A DNA stretch of 64,000 bases from Cymbidium sinense (GCA_021442155.1 CM038221.1:152511601-152575600), one strand, 5' to 3'; positions 38,111 to 51,345 are shown, counted from the stretch's first letter. Numbers and translations: made by a program. The notes: generated by a model not told the origin, from the sequence alone.

Positions 38111-40555
38111 CCATTAACATTCTTACTTATGTAAATCAACAATGAATGAAAGAAAAGAAACTTATACATACACTTAAGCTATAATCACATCATCTCTATA
38201 TGTATTTATAACTAGCATTTATAGCATATATAATCATTCATTTATAAGTTTCGAAAAATATATTTGGATTTAATAATGATACTAGCCACACATTTATTAA
38301 TTTAAACCAACACATGCAAGCTTGACATAAAAGAAATCATTTGATTTAATTATCTTTTGGAAAAAAAATGAATGCATGAATCAAGTGGCATGCAAGATTT
38401 AATATGATTGGAAAGAAATAAAAGGACATAAGCACATAATTTCATTCAATCCAGCTAATTCCTAAGGACAATCATACTAAATAAATTCATTTAAAATAAA
38501 CCAAAGTTTCTTAGTGTCATTTTTAATTTCATATTTGATTTGATTTAGGAAATGTGAGAAAGGTTTGCTAATCCTAATCCCATTCCCCATGTGTGAGTTA
38601 ATTTAATTTAATGAAAAATAATTAGGTTAATTTTATTGCTTAATTAAGTTAAGGTGTGAATTAAATCAATCAATTAACCCTTACCAATATTATCTTAAGA
38701 TTTTAAATTAAATGATTATGAGCTAATGTAATATGCAAATGAGTTGAAAAGTAAATAGCAATGCTCCTATGAAATGAAAGGGGGTCTAATGAAATTTGCT
38801 CACAATCATCAATTAATTAAGCTTAAGATACTCACTTAATTACTTTTAGTGTTTTCTCACACATGTGAGCTAACCATAATTTCATTAATCTCTCTTTATG
38901 TTATTAAACACCTAATGCTCTACCCAAGATTTAATTAAGTAAAATTCCATATGATTATATTTTCAACTTGATTAATTAAGTAATATGATTAATTAATTAA
39001 GCTTTGATTAATTTAGTTAATGAAAATGAACCTAAGGAAATAGATTAGGAAAGAGGCCCCAATCTTATCTCCAGTTCACCCAATTATTGAAACACTTAAC
39101 CACTTTATTATTAAACCATTACTATTCACATGATTAGTTAAACATTAATTAAATTAAAAGAGTAATTAGGGCTTAATTAATTAATTCTCTTAATTTAACA
39201 AGTAATAAATCCTAATAAAATTAGAGGAGGCAGAGGTCATCCTCTTAAACATTCTCAAAAATTTTAAGATCAATCACTTGAATGATTAGAGAGTAATAAA
39301 GCTAATTAGGTCTTTAACTAAATGCTAATTAAGCTCTATTTACTATTCAAAACCAATTGAACATATTTTTATTAACTTCTCCTCTAAAATACCTTCAAGA
39401 TGAGCTATTATTTGTATTTTTTGGATTTTTCTATAATTTGTTATGAATTATGGAAGTGTCAGCCTTAAAAACATATTAAATATCCCTAATTATGCCTAAT
39501 CTTGTCAGCGCCACATGGTGTGCTGACACAGTGCACTTTTCACGTGGCATCATGGGATTAGTTATTTAAATGTCATATTCATGCGTTGAGTCAGCCGATG
39601 GCAGACGCAATATTAATCTCCACCATCTGATCTCGGATCGGATGACGTAGACCAAATCTGCAGCATAAAGGAGAAAATAGGGGAGATCTAATGTGATTTG
39701 ATCAGAGCCATCCATTTCAATCATGTGGAATGGATGGCCCATGATTCTCCTTTTCATGAGCGATGAATGATAACATACGTCTGCCATGGATCATTCGATT
39801 CGAGCTCACCCGAGCTCGGATGAACTTAAAAATCAACCCACACCATGAAAGAAGGAATTTGAACACATCCAACGGTCAAGATCAACTCACACACAAATTT
39901 CCTTCAAAAAGGATGAACACCGCTTAAGCTAGAGATCAGTTTCCATGGAAATACGTCACCAGAGCTAAGACCGAAGGCTCGCACGCTTGAGAAAGCTTTG
40001 TCTAGTTGAGACGAAGCCCTATTGACCAGTAATCGAGTTTGTTCCAAGTCGATAGCTTGGAAGGCCATGGATCAAACTTTGGAGCATCGATCTTGATCGA
40101 AGTGCCTCCTCTGGTGGCTTCAGAGCTTGGGAAATGACTTGGATGGCTTCAACCACGTCCATGGAGGGTGTGTGTAAGATGAATTAGATTGAGATGGAGT
40201 ATTAGCGAAGTTAGGATCAAAAGTAGACACCTCTATTTTGGTTCTACATGGGAAGAGGTAATGTCGAAGGTGGGAAGCTCAAGATTGCTTTGTGGATTGC
40301 AAAAAGGCTCAAAATCATGTTAGGAAGCTCTCACAAATAAAAGTGGTGCCATTCAAATTGATGGGGTATACCCCTCGATTTGCTAAGATGGATGGATAGG
40401 ATGGCTTTCCATTCTCGGCAAACCAACCGCCATCACAGCGTCGGAGGGGTCTCAATCGAGTCCACGTGGCTCGTATGGATTGGGAGAGGCAGGAGGCTCT
40501 GAGCTGGATTTAGGTAGATTGGGTTTCCTTGATCCTTTGAGTGCTCGGCTTGTAT

Positions 40556-40579
40556 GGGAGGTGAGTTGGCTCACCTCCC
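40556..40579 (-). promoter_or_regulatory. Promoter-proximal inverted repeat, element 2 LTR
   Basis: GGGAGGTGAG-TTGG-CTCACCTCCC, a perfect 10-bp inverted repeat. On the minus strand it is followed by ATACAA where element 3 has TATAAA, and the next bases (AGCAC, GGATC) align with element 3. The TATA box of this copy looks mutated. Confidence 0.6.
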
Positions 40580-40665
40580 TTTGCTCCATAACAAGTCCTA
40601 GCATCTTGTAGGGTGGGCTAGGAGGCTTAGAGATCCCTGATTTGGAAGTTGTATGGCTACCAAGG

Positions 40666-40842
40666 TGAAAGGATGGTGGACTTTGCCATATTTGGCAAAA
40701 TCCCACATGGGGGAGAGGATCCATGGAAGATTTGCATTGGGCTTGGCTCCAAATGAAAGGATGGTGGACTTTGCCATATTGGCAAAATCCCACATGGGGG
40801 AGAGGATCCATGGAAGATTTGCATTGGGCTTGGCTCCAAATG
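40666..40842. repeat. Recent 88-bp tandem duplication in element 2 LTR
   Basis: Two copies (40666-40753 and 40754-40842) differ by one inserted base. Each holds a TTTGCCA...TGGCAAA inverted repeat and GGGGGAGAGGATCCATGG. Open frames on both strands here (40452-40865) overlap each other and reflect the duplication, not a gene. Confidence 0.9.
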
Positions 40843-42754
40843 GGTTAAGGTTGATTTTGGGCTGACCTAGAATGAGTTAGGGTCAGGTTTGGTCAGCCAC
40901 CAAGGTCTCATGGGTTGGTTTTATGGATTTTGGCTTCATTTGGTCAAATGGGTTCACATGGGTTCATGTTGGGTTTGGTTGACCAATTAATCAAATTGGG
41001 CTCAATTATGGCTTTGGTCAAGTTCAATAATCAATTTGGAATGAACATAAGCCATTGGTTGCAATCAATTTGGGTTAGAATATGATTTGACCTATTTTGG
41101 CCTTTTAGGCCAATTTGAGTCAACTTGGGTCAAATGACCAATTGGACTTAGTTTGGCTCAATCGAGGGTCAATTCATGTTCAATCATTGATCATGGGTTA
41201 ATTTTAATCAATCTAGTGTATGGTGGGTTTTGGTTAGTTTAGGTTTTGTTTGGGCTAAAGGTTGACTTGGTTTGACCCAATTCAAGGTGATTAATCATCC
41301 AAGGGTGATTGTTGATCATGATTTGAGACTAGTTCATCAATCCAATTTGGGTTGGATTAGAACTTGGCTCAAGGTCCTTTAGGCCACTTTGGGTCAAGTA
41401 GACCTAAATAGGTCAATTGGTTTGGTTTTAGCTTGATTCAACTTTAGCTGAACTTATACATAAGCCTAGGATTGAAATATAAATTCAATTGCAATCAATT
41501 CGGAGTCCAATGGATTTTGGCTCATTAGAAGTTTTCAAGTCAAAGGGCTAATTTAGGCTTGACTTGGGTTGACTTGAGTTTAGTTTGATAATTGTAGGTT
41601 TCATTTATATTTAGGTGGACGATTAAAGTAATGATTGATTCAAGAGAAAATCCATTGATTTTGGCTTGATTTAGGTGGATTTTAGTTAAGTTCAAGAAAT
41701 TGGCTTAAAAGGCTTGAATTGGGTTTTGGTTTGATTTTGGATTTTGATTTGGCTATCTGAATTTATATTTTATTTATATTTGAGAATATAAATGAAGATA
41801 CAAATGATTCATGATAAAATAACTTGAGTTTGGAGTGACTTGGAAGCAAATTTGGCCAACCTTAAGGATGTAGGTCAAAAGGGCTAAGGAGGAAATCAAT
41901 TTAGTTTGATTTATTTTTGGTCAATGGAAGGTGGCTTTTATTTATATTTTTGAATACAAATGAAGGAATAATTTATTTATAAGGAAATCAACTAATTTTG
42001 GGTTGATTTGGGTTAAGAATTGATTAAGCTTATGGAGATAGGTCCATATGGCTTAAAAAGGGATTTTTGTTTGGCTTGATTTAGTTTGATTTGCTTTTTG
42101 TCATTTATGTATGAATTTCATTTATATCTTTGAATATAAATAAAGGAATAATTGATTTATAAAGATATCAATCAAATTTAGGATAATTTAGGTGGAGATT
42201 TGGCTAAGTTTATGAGAATGGGTTATATGGCTTAGGAAGGGACTTTGGAACTTGGATTTGATTTTGGGATTAAATTATTTGAAGTTGGATTTGAATTGAA
42301 ATTTGATAGTTTGATTGAAGGATTGACTTGATATTTGAGAAAAGCAATTGAATTGGGATTCATTTGGATTTGGTTAAGGCAAAGTCCATAGGATGAAATC
42401 AAATGGCTTAGAAAGGGGTTTGAACTCAATCATAAGGTTTTATGGAGAATTTTGAGCTTGAATTTGATTATGGGATTGATTATGAGTCTTGCAAATTTGG
42501 TTTGGATCTAGCATGAATTTGAGGTTTGGTTTGAGAAGGAAAGCACAGATTATGTTTAAGCTATAGGATAGGCAAGTCTTCCTAAGTCCCTAAGGCATAA
42601 CCCATTCCTATGGCTAACCCTTCTAAGTTAAGTGTTCACCTAATCACTAGAAGTGTCTTAAGATTAAGGATTTCTTAAGATAAGAGTCCTAGACATATGT
42701 TGAGGAAGTTGAGAACTCACTCCAAAAGTGAGGTCAACAATAATTTAACCTTAA

Positions 42755-43475
42755 GATGAATCCCCTGAAGTGCGCATTCGGAGTAATTTCAGAGAAGTTC
42801 CTTGGGTTTGTTGTCAGACATGGGAATAGAGATCGATATGGAGAAGATCAAGGCAATATTAGAAATGCCATCCTCTAAAAGTCAAACTCAACTCAAATCA
42901 TTCCAAGGGTGGTTGGCGTATCTAAGATGCTTTATTTTCAACTATCAAGAAGATTCTAGCCATTCTTAGACTTATCAAAAAGGATGACAAGTTCAAGTGG
43001 GATGATAAGTATCAGCATGCCATTGAAGACATCAAGCACTACCAAATGATGCCGCCAGTTCTAGCAGCCCCTATCCCAGGCAATCCATTAATACTATATA
43101 TTGTTGCATTAGACGACTCCCTTGGTGCTTTGTTAGCCCAAGCCAATGACAAAGGGAAAGAGAATGCACTCTACTATCTCAAACATTGTATAATCCCTAC
43201 TGAGGAAAATTATCCACCCATTGAAAAGCACTGCCTAGATTTAATCTTTGCATCCCAAAAGCTATGGTATTACATGCTTTCTCATAAGGTCAACTTGATC
43301 TCTAGGATCAATCCATTGAAATATCTCATGACACGACCAATGTTATTTGGACGGTTGGCGCATTGGTCCATGATTTTGTCATAATTTGACATTACTTTCA
43401 TACCCCTCCGTGCGGTGAAAGGATAAGCACTAGCAGATTTCTTAGCAACACACCCATTTCCCGCTAACTCACTGC
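42755..43475 (+). pseudogene. End of RT and RNase H of element 3
   Basis: It starts with the RT connection (CAFGV/KFLGFV-like: EKFLGFVVRHGNRDRYGED in mixed frames, 42785-42850) and then an open stretch 43046-43381: ILYIVALDDSLGALLAQAND (first acidic site), NYPPIEKHCLDLIFASQKLW (Glu site), YYMLSHKVNLISRINPLKYL, MLFGRLAHWSMIL, followed after a stop by FDITFIPLRAVKG and ALADFLATHP. The RNase H domain is almost complete, with one stop in the last third (TAA at 43382-43384) and one between VKG and ALADF. It would act on the RNA-DNA hybrid. Confidence 0.8.
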
Positions 43476-43509
43476 TTAATGATGACCTCCCTAATTAACA
43501 AATCATGAA

Positions 43510-43985
43510 CTTAGGGGATACTAGCATTTACTGCTGGGAGATGTATTTTGATGGTGCAACTTCCTCTCAAAGAGGAGAAGAATCATGATCTACTATCTCA
43601 TGGAAGGCAGCAGTAGGAATAGTCCTTTTTAACTCCAGACCGTGATATGATGAGATTCTCATATCATCTATCCAATCCATGCACCAACAATGAAGCTGAA
43701 TATGAGGCTCTAATTGTCGGTTTGGAGTTACCTAAGCATCCAAAATATCAACATCTTCACCTTGTCATCAATCAAATTGATGGGTCCTACAAAGTTCTAA
43801 AGCCTAAGCTCCACACTATCACAAGTATAATATGGAGTTATTGGCCCAAATCCTGGAGGTTACCATTTACAAGATTCCTCAAGGAGAGAATGTCATAGCA
43901 TATGCTTTAGCCAAGCTCGCCAAAGAGTTTGCATGTACAGAAGATGAGTCTAAACCAATAAGGGCCCAAAATAGATAAGTCGTTA
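43510..43985 (+). pseudogene. Second RNase H of element 3, broken
   Basis: WEMYFDGATSSQRGEES (about 43535-43590) holds the first Asp. After frame changes an open stretch 43647-43895 gives MRFSYHLSNPCTNNEAEYEA with the Glu, LIVGLELPKHPKYQHLHLVI and YKVLKPKLHT. The rest (ALAKLAKEFACTEDES) is out of frame near 43905-43950. This is the archaeal-type RNase H typical of Tat elements and is better kept than in element 1. Confidence 0.75.
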
Positions 43986-44094
43986 TTGACACTAAACTCA
44001 TCGAGAGACTCTCCCTTGAAGGGAAGGTTGTCGTTGCCAAAAAGGATGATGAGTTAAATTAGAGGCAACCATTCATAGATTATCTAAATATAGA

Positions 44095-45300
44095 CAAATT
44101 ACCTTAAGAGAAGTCACAAGCCCATCAGATGAATCAGAGAGCTCTTTCATATGCTCTCATGAATGGCACCTTGTACTAGCTGGCCTTCGATCATATGTAG
44201 TTATGTTGTTTGGACAAACACGAAGCCCATAAGATTGTGATCGAGGTACACACAAGTTTATACGGAGTGCAACAATCTGGTCCGATGATGAAAGCCAAGA
44301 TCAAGAGACTAGAATACTACTGGTCATCGATCATCACAGACTACATGGATATAGCTAGACGATGCCACCAATGTCAAGAGCAAGATGTGGTCCTACATTA
44401 GCCACCCAACATTCTACACCCTACCTTGGCATCATGTCCATTTGAGTGTTGGGGTACCAACATAGTGCATCTGATCGATCCTCCTTCTTCCAAGAGTCAT
44501 CAATTTATCCTAGCTGCCATCAACTACTTATCCAAATGGGGGAGGCAATCCCACTTAGAGAGGTCATAGCTCAGCAAGTGCTTCAGTTTTTCAAGAACCA
44601 TATCGTATATAGGTTCAAGGTGCTTCGACTAATTATATTTGATAATGGCACTGCATTCAAAAGCACCAAAATTAACAGCTTTTCCTAAAGACACATCATA
44701 GATTGGAGATATTCTACCATCTACTACCCGAGGCAAAATGGCTTGCCAGAAGCCTTCAACAAAACTCTCATCTATATATTAAAGAAAATACTCAATGACA
44801 ATAAGTGACAGTGGCATGAGCATTTGGTTGAAGCCTTATGGGCTTACCGCACCATATATAGAACTCCAACTAAATCTATCCCATTCTCCTTAGTGTATGT
44901 GTCCAAAGCCATTCTACCATTAGAAGTTCAACTCCCATCACTAAGGATAGATGTGGGTAGCAAGATCATAATAGAGCAGAACGCCAAGTTGCAATTAGAA
45001 TAGCTCAAAGGTTTGGAGGAGAGACGACTATGGGCATGCCAGAAGCTCGAGTTGTACAAGGCCAAAATGATTCAAACTCACAACAAGTTGGTCCATCCTA
45101 GAGCTTTTTAAGTAGGAGATCTTATTTTAGTTCCAAGGAGACCAATTATTGCCCGTCGTAAGATGGGAGGCAAGTTTAACCCACTTGGGAATGCCATTTT
45201 GCCATAAAGATGGCCTACCAAGGAGGATTTTATCAACTTATCAACCATAAGGAAAAGTGACCGATGTTTCCAATCAATGGGTTCTACCTAAAGAAATAGT
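44095..45300 (+). pseudogene. Integrase of element 3, broken
   Basis: Zinc domain: HEAHKIVIEVH (about 44218-44250) and RCHQCQ (about 44359-44376) in one open stretch 44210-44398. Core: FECWGTNIVHLIDPPSSKSH, then ILAAINYLSKWG (44510-44540) where the usual Asp of TDYFSKW is Asn, a frame change, LIIFDNGTAFKSTKI (second Asp, within 44446-44688), and YYPRQNGLPEAFNKTLIYIL (about 44724-44785), which keeps the catalytic Glu. C-terminal: PFSLVYVSKAILPLEVQLPS, HPRAF, LILVPRRPIIARRKMGGKF. Stops and at least three frame changes. Confidence 0.8.
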
Positions 45301-47834
45301 ATCCATAAATTTTGTTTGGAAATAATTATCAATGAAAATTTTCATCTCAAATTACATCTCTTCTATGTTGAGAAACATCTTTGCTTGTGAATCCTCCATG
45401 ATGTGTTTAGGGTAGGTGTACGGAACCCAAGCAGCATCCTATCCCTTATCAACACAACACCAACACAAACTACACATAACCATATAAAATAAGCACATAC
45501 CTTTTATCTCGGGCTACTTCAAGTTGGGATAAAGCCCTCAGTAGCACTCATTCAGTAGCTACTCTAGGTTGGGTGGACATGCTACCCTGCTAGTGTGTCA
45601 CCCGAGTGGTTCTTTATTACTAGGATGTAAGTCTACACGCTTTCTTCCTAACTCGACCATTATAAATTGACAAGCGCCTTGTTACTTTGGTAGGCCTTAT
45701 TGCGTGACCGGTAAGCTACCTCATGTTGACTTTGTTTAAGAGGATGTAAGTCTACACGGTTTCTTCTTAAACTAGCCATCATGCACTAACTGGGTCGAGT
45801 ATATTTGAGGCTTAGGGTAAGTCCCCTAATGGTTTCATTTCTCCTGACTACTTCCTGATCAGCCTCCTGGACTCCCACTTAATAGTCGCCCTAAGTTAGA
45901 TAGCATATGTCCTGTCAATGACAGACTATCTCAGTGATTATTTCCGTCTGTGAAGATGTAAGTCTACAAGTCTTCTTCTCAGGTTGATGATTGCACACCA
46001 ATGGGCACCTTTTTGTTATTCGGTCCTCGCTATGTTGATAATGACCCACCCAGTGGATACACCACTCATGGAATATGTAAGTCTACACACCTTCTCCTTG
46101 AGTCGGCCATCGTACACCTATAGGCTTTCTTTTACATGGTCCAGGATAAAACCCCTAGCGGCACCTCCCTTGTGAGCACTCTATTTGGATCACGTTCTTT
46201 GTGATCCCATTTAGACACTACACAGGTTACTCTTGGATTAGACAGTCTTCCTTTCCTAGTAGCCACTCATATGGTTAGAGAACCTATCTTGTGGATATGC
46301 AGATTCTTCGTTGGTCCAGTAAGTCTAAGATAGGAAAAGGCTGACATAGCCCCTTCATAGTGTGGTCCCTCACACACAAATAGGGTCCATGCAAACAAAT
46401 AGACAAATTATAAAATTTTTGCTTGTCGATTAGGAGGACACCCCCAGTAGTACCTTTTCCCAAGTAGGCAACCTTTCTGTAGGGAAGTGTCAGTAAACCC
46501 CCTTTAGGAATCGTCTGACTACTCTTGAGTTAAGATAAGTCCCTAGTAGGCACTCTCTCAGTAGTCGCCCTTAGTTTGGGTTTGACTTGTTGTGCCACCA
46601 ACAGGTCACCCCGATGGTCATCCTTGCTTTGGAAGATTTAAGTCTACTATGCATTCTCTCTAGCACGACCATTGCACACCGACGGGCAGCCTTAGGTCAG
46701 GTTCGATTTGTTGTGATATCAACCAATTACCCCAACAGTTGCTCCTCGCTTTAGAAGACATAAGTCTACACACTTTCACCCTAGCACTATTGTTGCACAC
46801 TGAAAGGCGCCCCTTAGGTTGGTTAGCTCTACCCCGCGGTCGGTAGACTTTCCCTTTGGATTTATAAATCTAAGATAGGCCAAGGCTGATATAGCCCTTT
46901 CTCCATGGATCCATTGCACATTGACATGATCCATTAAATTAAAATGAAATTAACCTTGACTATTTTTGAGTTGAGACAAGTCCCTAGTGGCACTCTCTCA
47001 GTACTCACCGCTAGGTTGGTTAGCTCTATCTTGTGGCTGGTAGACTATCCCTTTGGATTTGTAAATCTAAGATAGCAAGGCCGACATAGCCCCTTCTCAG
47101 TAGATCCATCACACACCGATAGGGTCCATAAATTAAATCCACTCTTATCACCAGTAGATACTTCCCCAAACAAACCAAAGAAATCCATAAATTAAATCCA
47201 CCTTATCCCCCAGCAGATTTGAGCTTATATCTCCAACAGATATGCCCTCGACCTCATATTAAACCAAATCATATCCTCTCCCCAGTGGAGCCCCATACTC
47301 ATAAATTAAATTAAATCAAATTCTCATCCCCAGTGGATGCCTACAAATCAAATTTAACCAACTCCTATCCTCAGTGGATACCTTCATGAAATCAAACTCA
47401 CATGACTTGAACCTGCTTTCCTAGTGGAAGGTTCATGCACCCATCCCCGGTGGATTATAAATTCTAATCCCTAGTGATCCTTCTTTCCCAAGCCATATCA
47501 ATAAAATTCATATCTCAATCCTTAGCAAACTTCTCATTTTATGCCCTCGGCATAAACCTCTCATATGTCATGTCCAGTGCATGTGTGATCCCTTAGTGGA
47601 TCTTCCTTCATATCCTTGTCATGAAATTCCAACCAAATCTTATTTGCTCTCTTATGCCCTTGGCATAAGTTGAGATGCATTGCACTAATATCATGATTCT
47701 ATCTACATCTCGGGTTTAAGTGTTCATCATTTCTATTAGCACTTGCAATCCTTTGGATGTTATTGATCCTCTCGATCAATGCCAATACGTGTGGTCTGCC
47801 TTATTAGTTACACCACACCTATTGGGGGTCCTTT
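45301..47834 (+). repeat. 3' untranslated region of element 3 with degenerate repeats
   Basis: Non-coding and homologous to 15655-18687. It has one copy of the AGGTGT...AACCCAAG unit (about 45408) where element 1 has four, and about six GATGTAAGTCTACA-type units (45636, 45740, 45955, 46075, 46625, 46755). The last bases before the LTR, ATTGGGGGTCCTTTT (47821-47835), include a G-run that may be the remnant of the polypurine primer site; it is not a typical long purine tract. Confidence 0.7.
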
Positions 47835-50800
47835 TGTTGACCTTACTTTTAGAGTGAGCCTTCAACCTCCTCAGCATTGATCTAGGACTCTTATAAACAC
47901 TAAGAATTCCTTAGTCTCAAAACACTTCTAGTGATTAGGTAGACACTTAACCTAAGCCTAGAGACTTAGAAGGGTTAATCATAAGATTAATCCAGGCCTT
48001 AAGACTTAAGGGAATCATCCACCCTATGGCCTAAACCAAATCCATATGCACCTTCTCAAATCCAATCCAAATTCAAATCTCAAACCAAACCTCAAATCCC
48101 AATTCAAATTCTAAATCCAAATCTAAATTATAAAACATTTGATTGAAATCCATGATCAAACTCAAATTCAAAACCCTTCATAAGCCCTTTGATTTCATCT
48201 TATGGACTTTGCCTTAGCAAAATTCAAATCAATCCCAATTAATTTGATTTTCTCAAATATAAATTTAATCCTTCAATCAAACTATCAAATTCTAATTCAA
48301 ATCCAACTTCAAATGATTCAATCCCATGATCAAAGTCAAGTTTAAAATTCTTCATAAACTTTATGATTAAATTCCATAGACTTAGCCAAAGGTCCACCCA
48401 ACTCAAACCAAATTTGATTGATCCCTTCATGAATCATTTATATATTCATTTATATTCACAAATACAAATGAAATATAAACCCAAATGATGAAAACTAAAT
48501 CAAACTAAATCCAAATCCAACCAATACCCTACTTAATCCATATGGACCTACCTCCTTAATCTTGGATAAATCCTATTCAAATCAACCCAAAATCAATTGT
48601 TTTTTTTATAAATCAATTTTATATTTATTTATATTCACAAATATAAATGAAACCCATATTCAAATGATCAAAACTAAATCAAACTAAATCAATTTTCTTA
48701 TAAGCCCTTTTGACCTACCTTCACGAGCTTAGTCAAATTTGCTTTTAAATCACTCCAAACACAAGTGATTTTCTCACGAATCATTTACATCTTCATTTAT
48801 ATTCATAAATATAAATGAAATATAAACTCAAATAGCTCAAACCAAATCCAAAATTAAGGCAAAAAACCCAATTTAAGCCATTTAAGCCAATTCCTTGGAC
48901 TTAACCAAAACCTGCCTAAATCAAGCTAAAATCAATGGATTTTCTATTAAATCAATCATTCCTTCAATCATCTATCCAAATATAAATAAAACCTATAATC
49001 ATCAAGCCAAATTCAAGTCAACCTAAGTCAAGCCCAAGTTACCTTTCACTTGAAAACTTCAAATGAGCCAAAGTCCATTGGACTCCAAACTGATTGTCAT
49101 TGAATTTATACTTCAATCCTAGGCTAATATATAAGTTCAACTAAACTTAAATCAGGTCAAAACAAAGACAATTGATCCACTTAGGCTCACTTGACCCAAA
49201 GTGGCCTAAAGGTCCTTTTTGAGCCAAGTTTTAATCCAACCCAAATTGGATTGAACCAAGCCCATTCAAGCCTCGTATCATGATCAACAATCACCCTAGG
49301 ATGATCAATTGCCTTGAATTAAGTCAAACCATGTCAACTTAACCATTTGATGAAGTCAACCCCTAGCCCATATGAAACCCAAACTAGCCAAAACTCACCC
49401 TACACAAAATTGATTGGAACCATTGATCTACACCAACTCATGATAATGTTTAAATATGACTTGACCTTCAATTGAGCTAAACCAAACCCAATTGGCCATT
49501 TGACCCAAGTTGGCCCATATTGGCCTAAAGGGCTAAATTGAGTCAAATCATGATCTAATCCAAATTGATTGTAACCAATAGAACAAGTTCATTCCAAATT
49601 CATTATTAAACATGACCAAAGCTCCAATTTGGTCAATTGGACCCAACCTAGCCCAATTGACCAACCTAGCCCAAATTTACCTAAATGGACAAATTGGACA
49701 AAATCCAAATTAAATTCAAATTGATTCAAACCACTAAAATAATTTTTAATCAACTAATTGAACTTAAACCAACACCCAACCCAAGCTAATTTGGTTAATT
49801 TGGTCAAATTGGTCAACTTAGCCCATTTGACCTATATAAATCCAAATGAGCCAAAATAAAATCTAGGCCAAATTGATTGAAATCACTTGAACCAAAACAC
49901 TTCAAATCATCATTTGAACCTAACACAAGCCTTGGTTTAACCCAATTTGATCAATTGGTTAACCTAACTCAACATGACCCAAATTGAACCCATTGGACTA
50001 GATTAAGCCAAAACCCATGAAACCAACCCATGACCCATTGGAGTCTGATCAAACTCAACCCAAACCCATCTTGGATCTGTCTAAAGTCAGGCCAAAAGCC
50101 ATGTGAATCTAATCCAAGCCATTATCCATTGGTCAAGCCCTCTTTACATAGGATTCCACCCATAAATGGCAAAGCCGTCACTTGGCAGCCCTCACTCACC
50201 CCATTTGGGGTCTAACCTAACCTCCTAGCCCACCCAAAGTGGGCTAGAACATTCCATGGACCAAAAGGAGGTGAGTTAACTCACCTCCCTTATAAATCAA
50301 GCACCCATTGGATCCAAGCAAGGAGATCAGCCCATATCAAGCCATGAGCCACCTCCCAAGCACTCCTCCAATCAAACTGAGCCACACGGACATGATGGCG
50401 ACCACTCTAGCGCCCTGGCAGTGGCTGAATGACTGAAAAAGGGGAGATAATCATGTACATCCACCTAAGCAAACAGAGGGATATACCCCCTCAATTCAAA
50501 CTTGATTTCACTTGTATTCGATTCATCTGAGCTCCCAAGAGAGAAATGAAACACCCTAGCAGTCCTCAGAGCTTCTCCAAGGCCTCCCCACCTCGAATTT
50601 CCTCTTCATGTGCAAAACTGAAATAGGGGAGCTCAATCCAGACATAAACTTCTCCCTGTCTCAACCAAACTTTAATTCCTCTTACACACACCTTCCACAT
50701 ATCTCATCGCAGCTACCCAAGCCATTTCATTTGCTTCAATCAACTAGAGGCCAAACTTTGATCAAAGCTAAAACTCCAAAGCACCGTTCTTGGCCAATCG

Positions 50801-51345
50801 AGCAATCCACTTAGAACCAATCTAATTGCTGCTTAATAGGGCTTCATCTCAACTATATGAAGCTTCCTCAAGTGCATGAACTATTATTCTTAGCTCTGAT
50901 GAGGTAAATCCATTAAAATCAAGCTTTAAGAGAAAATGTGTTGGAGCTTTTTGAAGAAAATTTGCATGTGAGCCCATCATAGTCATTGGATCTTCGTGGA
51001 TCCCTCATGCGAAGGTGTGGGTTGATTTTGGAGTAAATCTGAGCTCGGGTGAGCTTGGATAGAGTGATCCATGGTGGACGGGCTCTGTTGTTCATCGCTC
51101 AAGGGAAGAGAGATCATGGGTCATCCATTCTGCGTGATTGGAATGGATGGCTCTAATCAGATCACATTAGATCCACCTAATTTTTCTTTTAGCACCATGG
51201 GCTTGATCATGGTCATCCAATCTTAGATCGGATGGTCCACGAAAAAGTGCATCCCGCTACCATTCGAGTTAGTCATGGATGTGACAACTTTAATAGCTAA
51301 TCCCACATTGTCACGTGACACCGACAGGATTAAGGCTCTATGGTA
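47835..51345 (+). repeat. 3' LTR of element 3, first half
   Basis: Starts TGTTGACCTTAC. It carries the AAATCAA/TTGACC-rich zone (48.0-50.1 kb), the promoter palindrome and TATA box (50267-50297), the conserved GCTTC box (50836-50865) and the donor-like GT at 50904, and continues to about GATTAAGGCTC (51330). After that it joins the end of reverse LTR E. The break is placed at 51340-51360 by comparison with 39480-39550. Confidence 0.75.
50267..50297 (+). promoter_or_regulatory. Palindrome plus TATA box: putative core promoter of the LTR
   Basis: A perfect 22-bp palindrome (50267-50288; half site GGAGGTGAGTT) is followed two bases later by TATAAATC (50291). The palindrome recurs in element 2 (40556-40579) and LTR D (59061-59080). 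It lies 2.4 kb into the LTR, so U3 would be about 2.4 kb and R plus U5 more than 5 kb. Confidence 0.6.

Larger units (their letters stand above)
34896..42739 (-). repeat. 5' LTR of element 2, reverse, 7,844 bp
   Basis: The start TGTTGACCTCAC (minus strand) is at 42739 and the end is about CACCA at 34896, chosen just before the sequence that matches the post-LTR bases of element 1. Contents in LTR order: TTGACC/AAATCAA-rich start (42.6-40.86 kb), an 88-bp tandem duplication (40666-40842), the promoter palindrome (40556-40579), the conserved GCTTC box (39991-40023), an AT-rich half with three about 240-bp subrepeats (37505-38110), and the conserved end. The end coordinate is less certain than the start. 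Confidence 0.8.
42740..51345 (+). mobile_element. Element 3: Tat/Ogre-type retrotransposon, forward, 5' part lost
   Basis: Begins in mid-RT (42740 matches about 13209 of element 1), then RNase H, second RNase H, integrase, repetitive 3' region (45305-47834) and the first 3.5 kb of the 3' LTR (47835-51345). The front is cut off by element 2, and its continuation to the left of element 2 is not found. The LTR stops about half way, where it meets inverted LTR E. This copy is the best preserved pol in the window. Confidence 0.8.

Noticed and set aside
40452..40865. Several overlapping open frames up to 119 codons
   Set aside because: They arise from an 88-bp tandem duplication in LTR DNA and occur in several frames on both strands without coding bias.
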